Origin: Pleurocapsa sp. MO_226.B13
GTDB taxonomy: Bacteria > Cyanobacteriota > Cyanobacteriia > Cyanobacteriales > Xenococcaceae
DNA: 22,191 nucleotides
NCBI GenBank assembly: GCA_030064795.1
Contig: JASJEI010000352.1
Location: forward strand, 1 to 22,191
Direction: 5' to 3'
The translations under genes were made by a program, and so were the position numbers. The notes below the pieces were generated by a model that saw only the letters and a program-made list of their open reading frames with translations, was not told where the DNA came from and searched no databases. Of the stretch, positions 16,465 to 22,191 are shown piece by piece. Each line of letters opens with the position of its first letter. Positions within the stretch are counted from its first letter, which is position 1.

Positions 16465-16653
16465 TTAATTAGTATCCACAATTACCTCTGCCAATTCTTG
16501 ACGGGTAGCCCCACTAGTTAACAATGCCCGAACAATTAAATCCAGGGATACAGAAGGATCGCCAGATTCAATCTTAGCTACCCGCGATTGAGAAGAACCC
16601 ATCTTTTTAGCCAAAGCATCCTGGGAGAGATTATACCAGTTCTCAAAAGTCAT
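16465..16653 (-). CDS. XRE-family HTH protein, short
   Basis: The product is 62 residues and contains a clear XRE/Cro helix-turn-helix: LSQDALAKKMGSSQSRVAKIE, then GDPSVSLDLIVRALLTSGAT and a short LAEVI tail. Related stand-alone proteins (antitoxin-like HigA/XRE type) usually have an extra N-terminal helix before LSQ; here only MTFENWYN precedes it, so the 5' end may be cut. It lies opposite to its neighbours, and its ATG (16651-16653) is 2 bases from the first recognisable response-regulator codon. Its insertion therefore coincides with loss of the regulator's 5' half. No toxin partner is seen beside it. It may be a transferred or orphan antitoxin fragment. Confidence 0.7.
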   Translation of the reverse strand: MTFENWYNLSQDALAKKMGSSQSRVAKIESGDPSVSLDLIVRALLTSGATRQELAEVIVDTN

Positions 16654-16655
16654 TT

Positions 16656-17078
16656 AAAACCATCCGTACCGAATTTCCAACTGCCTGCATTATTATGTTT
16701 ACTATCTACGATACCGATGAAGATATTTATCGCGGGTTACAGGCGGGAGCAAAGTCTTACTTATTGAAAGATACGCCCTGTGAGAAGATTTTAGAAATTA
16801 TTCGTACCGTTCATGCAGGCAAACGCTATATTCCCACAGGGGTCAGCCTGAAGTTGGCAGGACGTTTAGAGCGACCCGATTTAACTGGACGAGAAGCTGA
16901 AGTATTACAACAGATTGCTTATGGCAAAAACAATCAGACAATTGCTGAGACTCTGAGAATTTCTGAAGCTACAGTCAAGTTTCATATTAACAATATTTTT
17001 TCCAAACTAAACGTCAGCGATCGCACCCAGGCGGTAATTGAAGCCCTCAAGCGGGGACTGACGCAGTTAGAAACTTAA
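16656..17078 (+). pseudogene. NarL/LuxR response regulator lacking half its receiver domain
   Basis: The readable homology begins at 16656 (KTIRTEFPTACIIMFTIYDT) and runs through DEDIYRGLQAGAKSYLLKDT, which is alpha4-beta5 of a receiver domain including the conserved Lys. It continues to a full LuxR-type HTH: LTGREAEVLQQIAYGKNNQT, IAETLRISEATVKFHINNIF and the SKLNVSDRTQA tail. About 75 N-terminal residues with the acidic pocket and phosphoacceptor Asp are absent. An ATG at 16695 would give a 127-residue product, but no Shine-Dalgarno precedes it. It lies just after the giant kinase gene, the usual place for the cognate NarL-type regulator. If made, it could bind DNA without phosphorylation control. 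Confidence 0.85.
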
Positions 17079-17831
17079 CTACCCAAAAACCCATCCCTCA
17101 GTAGAGTATTTTTTCTATCTTATAGTTGCGATCGAAGACAGAGCTTAGTACTGGTGACACATAGCTAGTTCTTTCATAGCATTAACTGTGTAAGGAAAAA
17201 TTGCCAAGACTCATCTACACTATCTCATGGTGTAGAAACAAGATCTTAACTGCAAGTACCAGAAACTTAGAAGATAAACAATGAAATTCACTTTTAATAG
17301 TTCAATATCAATCTCTATTGAATCAAATAATCTGGAACAGAGAGAATAAGGCGACGGATAACAAAGTGATAGTGCGAGAGAGTAACAAAAATCTAGAAGA
17401 GAGAGTGGCGTTACTGATTTAGCGAACGAGCGCGGTCTTGGGGTTCCCCCCATGAGCGACTCGTTCAAGACAAGTATGAAACCAAAAAGTAATCTGTTCG
17501 TAGCTTTTAGCTCTTAGCTATCAGCTTTTAGCTTTTGATTGATTTATTTAGTGGTGAAAATTGTAGAATTATACCTCGATTCAGCAACGCCGAGAGAGTA
17601 AATATATATTCAAACTCACTACTTGCTACTCCCTTAGTCCCTACTCCCGTACTAACGTTCCATGGAACGTCTCTACATACTCTCTACTTCCAAATTATCA
17701 AACCTTACATCTTAACCAACTAATATACTGCGATACCTATCCTCTAGGTGGGGAATAAAACCAAGCTGGCTGACGATCTGCAAAGATCGGTTGTTACCTA
17801 ATATAGTCTCAATAAAAACTTAATTTAGCAT
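17079..17831. other. Repeat-rich non-coding stretch
   Basis: No gene is evident in 750 bases. Contents include a CTACAC/GTGTAG hairpin (17215-17235) and a GC-rich segment near 17431-17468 (GCGCGGTCTTGGGGTTCCCC, then ATGAGCGACTCGTT) of a kind recalled as dispersed in cyanobacteria. There are TAGCTTTT/TAGCTAT words at 17504-17535, degenerate heptamers ACTCACT-ACTTGCT-ACTCCCT near 17614-17634, a 16-bp palindrome (listed separately), and a CGATCT-GCAA-AGATCG hairpin (17774-17789) about 43 bases before the DsbA-like start. Confidence 0.6.
17655..17670. repeat. 16-bp perfect palindrome ACGTTCCATGGAACGT
   Basis: ACGTTCCATGGAACGT is self-complementary over all 16 bases and is followed by CTCTACATA. 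I recall the longer palindrome around TTCCATGGAA as a dispersed cyanobacterial repeat; here the left arm is shortened. It may form a hairpin. Confidence 0.7.
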
Positions 17832-18371
17832 ATGTCTACCAATAGCGAGATTAGCCAGGTAATTCCCCAATTAAACGAGCGCGACCATATAAAGGGTTCT
17901 CTCGATGCTACTCTAATTTTGATGGAGTATGGCGACTACCGATGTCCGCAGTCTGGTCAGGCATATTCTTTAATTAAAATTCTTCAGCAACAGTTAGGCG
18001 AACAGTTTTGCTTTGTCTTTCGTCACTTTCCTCAGAGTAAGCGATCGCTTAGGGCTGCCGAAAGTGCCGAAGCTGCCTCCGCCCAAAACCGCTTTTGGCA
18101 CATGCACGACCTGCTTTTTCAGTATCAACAACATTTAGAAGACCATAACCTAGTTGAGTATGCCGATCGCTTGGGACTAGAAATATCGCGCTTTTTGCGG
18201 GAAATGTCAACCCACGTTCATCTTGACAGAATTCAAATGGATCTTGATAGCGGAAAAACCAACGAAGTAGAGGGAACTCCTACCTTTTTTATCGGCGTTC
18301 GACACAAGGGTACCGAAAACCTCAAAACTTTAGTACTGGCAATTTTAAAAATTAATCGCAATTCAAGATAA
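17832..18371 (+). CDS. DsbA-family thioredoxin-fold protein with CPQS site
   Basis: The product is 179 residues and has no signal peptide, so it is probably cytoplasmic. It has a thioredoxin-fold start (about residues 20-60: GSLDATLILMEYGDYRCPQS), the DsbA helical insertion (RHFPQSKRSLRAAESAEAAS, FWHMHDLLFQ), and the cis-Pro loop EGTPTFFIG near residue 148. The active site is CPQS, with the second Cys of CxxC replaced by Ser, so it cannot cycle as a normal dithiol oxidase. It could act as a monothiol reductase or isomerase, or bind glutathione conjugates. It is followed after 26 bases by an AraC-family gene on the same strand, probably in one operon. No obvious Shine-Dalgarno precedes its ATG. 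Confidence 0.9.
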   Translation: MSTNSEISQVIPQLNERDHIKGSLDATLILMEYGDYRCPQSGQAYSLIKILQQQLGEQFCFVFRHFPQSKRSLRAAESAEAASAQNRFWHMHDLLFQYQQHLEDHNLVEYADRLGLEISRFLREMSTHVHLDRIQMDLDSGKTNEVEGTPTFFIGVRHKGTENLKTLVLAILKINRNSR

Positions 18372-18397
18372 CAACCTCTAATTAAGGCACCATAGTC

Positions 18398-19087
18398 ATG
18401 GAACAACAAGCAGTAGGCAAAAGCGAGCGCCGAGAAACCAGAGCGAAAATACTATTTAAAATTAATCTTAGCAACATCAAACACTATACTATCGATCGCG
18501 CAGATCCTAATTGGCTGATTTTATCAGTTGAGTCACCAGGATCGACAAATGGTGATGATGAATCAATTAAAGATGAGGCGATCGAGCTTATTTTCTCTGT
18601 CGTGCAGCCCGATCCTGAATCAAATGATACGATACCAACACTAAACTCAAAAACTGAGTGTCACGATTATTATTTGTATCCTAAGTCATGGTTCTTTGGT
18701 TCGATAGTTCATTTACAGTTTAGTAACGCTGTAATAACAACACAAATAGAAAATAAAGGACTTGCGCCATCTAAGATGAATAAAATTGTTCGTTTTATTG
18801 GCGATCGCCTTTCAGAAGAAATCGGACTAGAAGAAATGGCAAACCACATCAACCTCAGTCCCTTTCATTTTGTGCGAGAATTTAAAAAGTCGGTTGGCAT
18901 GACTCCTTATCGGTACGTGATTCACCAAAGAATTGAGAAGGCAAAGGAATTATTAACCCAAACAGATTTAGCGATCGCTGATGTAGCATTAGACTGTGGT
19001 TTTTCCAATCAAAGTCATTTAGGAAGGTTATTCAAGCAATACACGGGGATAACTCCCAAGCATTATCGCCAGAGCTTTTTTGAGTAG
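18398..19087 (+). CDS. AraC family transcriptional regulator
   Basis: The product is 229 residues. Residues about 127-228 are a complete AraC/XylS double helix-turn-helix: LSEEIGLEEMANHINLSPFH, FVREFKKSVGMTPYRYV, then IADVALDCGFSNQSHLGRLF and KQYTGITPKHYR. The first 125 residues are a shorter, unrecognised sensing region containing acidic segments and SWFFGSIVHLQF. It is probably cotranscribed with the upstream DsbA-like gene. Its TAG stop (19085-19087) abuts without a gap the stop codon of the convergent SDR gene, so no terminator separates them. Likely targets are its own operon or the neighbouring GMC/SDR operon; this is inference. Confidence 0.93.
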   Translation: MEQQAVGKSERRETRAKILFKINLSNIKHYTIDRADPNWLILSVESPGSTNGDDESIKDEAIELIFSVVQPDPESNDTIPTLNSKTECHDYYLYPKSWFFGSIVHLQFSNAVITTQIENKGLAPSKMNKIVRFIGDRLSEEIGLEEMANHINLSPFHFVREFKKSVGMTPYRYVIHQRIEKAKELLTQTDLAIADVALDCGFSNQSHLGRLFKQYTGITPKHYRQSFFE

Positions 19088-19687
19088 CTACTTTTGCAAA
19101 AAACCACCATCGATCGGAAAAACATGACCAGTAGTAAAAGATGGTTCTGAAGAACAAAGCCAAACTACTGCTTTTGCCACTTCTTCTGGTTTTCCCAGTC
19201 TACCCATTGGTGAATAAGTAGGAACAAAGACTTCCTGTGTGTCATTGTCTAATTCTGGAGAAGTTTCAATAAATCCTGGTGCAACAGGACCAAAACAAGA
19301 AGGACTGCCATCGGCGATCGAGCCAATTGCAACTATGTCAAGGGGGCGATCGCGCTTTAATTTGGCTGCTTCTAATGCTAGAATCGCAGGCCAAGTATAA
19401 TTGACGCGGTTCATTGATTCTACTATTTCTACTAACGGAATACCTCCTTCCCCTACTTCGGTTTCAATTTGTCCAGCATTGAGAATAATCAAATCGGGAT
19501 CGAATGTCAGTAACTTTTGAGCATCTTCAATCGTAGTTTGAGGCGATACGCACAGATGAGTATAATAATTTCCTTTTAGTTTCTCTTGACGGGTGAGTCC
19601 GATAACTTTCCAACCACGATTGAGATATTCTTTACCTAGAGCCGAGCCTAAAGTACCTGAGATTCCAGTAATAACGACGGTTTTCAT
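19088..19687 (-). CDS. Chimeric short SDR lacking catalytic Tyr/Lys
   Basis: From the ATG at 19687, chosen because AGAGG lies just upstream (19694-19698), the product is 199 residues against 240-250 for the family. The N-terminal part has a dinucleotide loop TGISGTLG (7-14), LNAG and the catalytic-Ser strand [17 protein letters not shown]. The chain then jumps directly to [11 protein letters not shown], a classical SDR C-terminal motif, and [20 protein letters not shown] with [10 protein letters not shown]. The Tyr-x-x-x-Lys helix that should lie between is absent. The two halves resemble different SDR subfamilies, so an in-frame deletion probably fused two neighbouring genes near 19280-19290. 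It starts 23 bases after the GMC stop, in the same operon. Catalysis is unlikely. Confidence 0.8.
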   Translation of the reverse strand: MKTVVITGISGTLGSALGKEYLNRGWKVIGLTRQEKLKGNYYTHLCVSPQTTIEDAQKLLTFDPDLIILNAGQIETEVGEGGIPLVEIVESMNRVNYTWPAILALEAAKLKRDRPLDIVAIGSIADGSPSCFGPVAPGFIETSPELDNDTQEVFVPTYSPMGRLGKPEEVAKAVVWLCSSEPSFTTGHVFPIDGGFLQK

Positions 19688-19710
19688 TTTTTGCCTCTTC
19701 AGTAATCTGT

Positions 19711-21240
19711 TCAACAAACTTGTTCGATCGTCTCAGCTACTCTTAGGGCATTAGCTACGATAGTTAAAGCAGGACCAACGCCCAAAGAAGTAGGCATAAA
19801 GCCACCATCAACGACAAAAACGTTTTCATAGTCGTGTAAACGGCAATCAGGATCGAGTACTGAGGTTTCTGGGTTTGTACCAAAACGAGTAGTTCCTACC
19901 TGATGGGATGTGTAAAAATCATCTTTTTCTCCAGTGTCGCCCAAGACAATGGCTGCTCCAGCACGGGTTAGCACTTTTTTTAACTGTCGCAAATAATAGC
20001 GAGAACGATAAACATCGTAATAATGAAATTTATGGCGAAGACGAATCATTCCGCTTTGGTCAAGCTCTATCCGATTTTCTGGGTTAGGTAAATCTTCTAC
20101 TAGTCCTGTCATAATCAGTATTCGTGCGTTGATAAGTTCTGCCATTGAGTAAGAAATGGGTAGGGGAAAACTTTTTTGTAAAGCAGCAATATCTGGTACT
20201 GAAAGGGTTTGAGCAAATCCCAGCTTGTGGGGAAATTTTGACTCCCCAAAGTAAAGGTCTGTAAAACCTAGCTGATTGATTAATTTGTCCGCGCCTCCAG
20301 TAGGGTTGATAAAAATTCCCGCAGCTAATCCACCACAGTGATACATATAGTTTCGTCCCACCTGATGGCTGCGATCGCTAAAGCCAGATTTGAGCAGAAT
20401 TACCGAACTTCCTAATGCTCCAGCAGATAAGATGTAAACTTTAGCAGTTAGTTCTTCTACTCGATTACTATTTCGACAGCGCAGTCTGATACCATTGACC
20501 TTGCCTTTACTATCCCTCAGCAAACAATCTGCTTCGGTTAGAGTTTTAAGGGTCAAACTATTGGGCTTTAAGGTAGAATCGACGGTACGTTCGAGAAGCG
20601 AAACACGAGAACCATTGGGACAGTAGTAGCCCGAACATTGAGAACAGCGAAGACAGCGATTAAAATCTATGCCTCTAGGCACGTGAAAGGGAGTAAAGCC
20701 AACCTTAGTAATTGCTCTAGCTAACTTTTGATTGACTGGTTCGAGGGGAGGAACTGGACGAGGATACTTATCGACAGGTGTTTCTACATGGGGCATTTTA
20801 CTCGGCTCATCCCCAGCAACTTGAAACAATCGCTCTGCTCGATCGTAATAAGGAGCTAAATCATCATAAGTGATTGGCCAATCCCAGAGATGACGGGGTA
20901 ACCAGGGACTATAGTACTTACCTGGATGAAAGTCTAAACGGCTAGGACGCATTAGAACTGCACCGTATAGAGAAATACTACCACCAAGAGTCCCGCTAAT
21001 GTACAATCGGGATTGTCGTCCATTAACTTCTATTGTGCGATCGTCAAAAGCTTTCATTCGGTTTTGTCTTCGCTGTTGTAGATCGGTTGAAGAATAGCGA
21101 TCGCCACGCTCGACTAACAAAACTTTCTTCCCTGCTTGGGTTAAAGTATAAGCAACTGTGCTACCACCTGCTCCGCTACCGATGATAATGGCATCAAAAT
21201 CGTAAGACGTAATCTTCCAAATACCTGTGCTGTTCAGCAT
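19711..21240 (-). CDS. GMC family FAD-dependent oxidoreductase
   Basis: The product is 509 residues. The FAD-binding motif is at 21-26 ([14 protein letters not shown]), followed by LLVERGDRY and a [18 protein letters not shown] stretch. A Cys-rich segment [20 protein letters not shown] lies near residue 190. The C-terminal GMC hallmarks are [38 protein letters not shown] and [13 protein letters not shown]. The catalytic His is in SHQVG; the second position, usually HP or NP, reads GVGPALT. It is expected to oxidise an alcohol or sugar, but the substrate is unknown. It is the first gene of the minus-strand pair with the chimeric SDR 23 bases downstream. No signal peptide is seen. It looks intact. 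Confidence 0.93.
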   Translation of the reverse strand: MLNSTGIWKITSYDFDAIIIGSGAGGSTVAYTLTQAGKKVLLVERGDRYSSTDLQQRRQNRMKAFDDRTIEVNGRQSRLYISGTLGGSISLYGAVLMRPSRLDFHPGKYYSPWLPRHLWDWPITYDDLAPYYDRAERLFQVAGDEPSKMPHVETPVDKYPRPVPPLEPVNQKLARAITKVGFTPFHVPRGIDFNRCLRCSQCSGYYCPNGSRVSLLERTVDSTLKPNSLTLKTLTEADCLLRDSKGKVNGIRLRCRNSNRVEELTAKVYILSAGALGSSVILLKSGFSDRSHQVGRNYMYHCGGLAAGIFINPTGGADKLINQLGFTDLYFGESKFPHKLGFAQTLSVPDIAALQKSFPLPISYSMAELINARILIMTGLVEDLPNPENRIELDQSGMIRLRHKFHYYDVYRSRYYLRQLKKVLTRAGAAIVLGDTGEKDDFYTSHQVGTTRFGTNPETSVLDPDCRLHDYENVFVVDGGFMPTSLGVGPALTIVANALRVAETIEQVC

Positions 21241-21300
21241 CCATAGTGTTGGTTTTTTGTCAATGCGTAAGTCCTAGAAGTCTCTCATCGTTACCTTATT

Positions 21301-22057
21301 GGTGTATCTTAAATTTCTGCTATTTTTGGCATATTATTGCTGTATTATTGTCATTCAGACAAAATTCGCAAGTATGGAGTAATTAAAGGTAAACAAAGAT
21401 CTAATTGTCAAGATTGCGGTCGCTATTTTCAATCTAGCTATGAGCAACAAGGATATTCTCCAGATGTGAGGCGAATTTGCTTAAAAATGTATTTAAATGG
21501 CATGGGATTTCGCGGGATTGAAAGAGTTACAGGAATTCACCATACGACCATTATCAACTGGGTCAGAGAATCAGGTGAAGAATTACCTGAAGATGATGAA
21601 GAAGACGAGCCTACAATAGCAGAACTTGATGAACTCCAGACTTATATTGGTCGAAAAACTGACAAAATTTGGATTTGGACAGCGATTAATCATTATTCTC
21701 CAGGGATTATAGCTAGGGTGTTGATTTGGTTCAAGGCGATCGCCGTGGCGAAACCTTTGAAAAACTCTGGAAGATAATCAAAGCTTGGGATAGCAGAAGA
21801 TATCTAACGGATGGATATTGTGTTTATGCTAATTATATTGACCAAAAAAAGCATGTAGTGCTGCCAAAAACACAAATGACCAGAGTTGAGGGAGAGAATA
21901 CCAGATTAAGACATTACCTAGCTCGGTTACATAGAGCTACCTTATGCTACTCAAAATCAACTCAAATGCTGAAATATTCAGTTCGGCTTTTAATGCATTA
22001 TTTGAGATTTAAACAAGTCCCTCTTCCTTCTCGATCAACAATTAATTCAGCAACGCC
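21301..22057 (+). mobile_element. IS1-type insertion sequence, degraded
   Basis: An imperfect inverted repeat, GGTGTATCTTAAATT at 21301-21315 against the complement of TAATTCAGCAACGCC at 22043-22057, encloses an IS1-type transposase. The length of about 757 bp is close to the 768 bp of IS1. No target duplication is evident (flanks differ), so the left flank was rearranged after insertion. The right end abuts the broken end of a WD40/NB-ARC-type gene. Confidence 0.65.
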
Positions 22058-22064
22058 AAATTGA
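21337..22064 (+). pseudogene. IS1 family transposase, frameshifted
   Basis: The first piece (21337-21777) has an InsA-like zinc ribbon (YCHSDKIRKYGVIKGKQRSN, CQDCGRYF; the first Cys of the usual CPxC is replaced by Tyr). It continues with a helix-turn-helix (MGFRGIERVTGIHHTTIINW) and LDELQTYIGRKTDKIWIWTA with the first catalytic Asp. The second piece, in the -1 frame and open from 21717, carries GDRRGETFEKLW, LTDGYCVYANYI with the second Asp, TRVEGENTRLRHYLARLHRA with the Glu, and ends at 22064. The frame must change near 21717-21735 to join both catalytic parts. The start is only TTG. IS1 itself uses -1 frameshifting, but an A-rich slip site is not at the needed place. It is probably inactive. 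Confidence 0.85.
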
Positions 22065-22191
22065 CTTCGTGCAGTTCGACTTGTTGCAGGCAAGCGTGCC
22101 AAATACTCAAGCCCGAAAAATCCAAGTCAGTCAAATCTAATCCTAGGTGCAAGCAGAGATTAATCAGATTACCACCGCCATAATTAGATAA
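22042..22191 (-). pseudogene. Partial WD40/NB-ARC-type protein, 3' end cut
   Basis: Reading from the right edge, 49 codons give LSNYGGGNLINLCLHLGLDL and a DFSGLSIWHACLQQVELHEV stretch, then a stop at 22042-22044. The pattern SNYxxGNLLNLLxxLxxDLxGYDFSxLxIWQAxLQxVxLHxVNFA is familiar as the pentapeptide-like linker of large cyanobacterial STAND/NB-ARC proteins with WD40 repeats. The homology fails after EVNLA, precisely at the IS1 right end (22057), so the gene is disrupted there and its WD40 part is missing from this window. The upstream part lies beyond the window. Confidence 0.8.

Noticed and set aside
21717..21777. Programmed -1 frameshift joining the two IS1 transposase frames
   Set aside because: The only A-rich candidate (GAAAAAC near 21760) lies downstream of the GDRRGETFEKLW segment that must be read in the second frame, so slippage there would skip conserved residues; mutation is simpler.

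Overview
The window looks like a cyanobacterial chromosome or large replicon. The octamer GCGATCGC (HIP1) recurs throughout, heptanucleotide tandem repeats of the STRR type occur in several gaps, and the gene families (multi-GAF histidine kinase, cyanobacterial IS4- and IS1-type transposases, a WD40/NB-ARC-type protein, paired small DUF proteins) fit. No rRNA, tRNA or CRISPR array was recognised.

Layout. 1-2316: gene-poor, with two heptamer arrays, two adjacent minus-strand genes of unknown function (616-1874) that share a short C-terminal motif, and a degenerate ~55-bp direct repeat. 2317-3621: a decayed IS4-type element with at least four frameshifts. 3695-9995: a minus-strand block of small-molecule oxidation/hydrolysis genes in transcription order: NmrA-like (broken), pirin, Crp/Fnr regulator, isochorismatase-like hydrolase (frameshifted), nitroreductase (3' truncated), YtcJ-type amidohydrolase (5' truncated, internal deletion and stop), ABM-domain membrane protein (intact), SDR (3' truncated). 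Only pirin, the regulator and the ABM protein are whole, so this looks like a catabolic or detoxification locus in active decay. Two operator-like sequences remain (upstream of pirin and of the hydrolase). A 97-bp inverted-repeat insertion with a G-quadruplex-type core interrupts the NmrA-like gene. 10074-10620: two small overlapping genes bracketed by a ~45-bp direct repeat.

10707-17078: a 1891-residue soluble histidine kinase, GAFx4-PASx2-GAFx3-HisKA_3-HATPase_c, built by internal duplication. The NarL-type response regulator that should accompany it has lost the first half of its receiver domain, including the phosphoacceptor region. An inverted XRE-type gene sits in its place. 17079-17831: repeat-rich, no gene seen. 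17832-19087: DsbA-like protein (CPQS instead of CxxC) and an AraC regulator. 19088-21240: convergent GMC oxidoreductase plus a short SDR that appears to be an in-frame fusion lacking the catalytic Tyr/Lys. 21301-22191: a frameshifted IS1-type element abutting the broken end of a WD40/NB-ARC-type protein.

The main theme is gene decay and chimera formation by small deletions, duplications and mobile DNA. The most interesting intact object is the giant kinase. Its near-identical GAF pair differs mostly in the middle of the domain, and its cognate regulator is beheaded. Family assignments rest on recognition of motifs and remembered homologues; no search was run.
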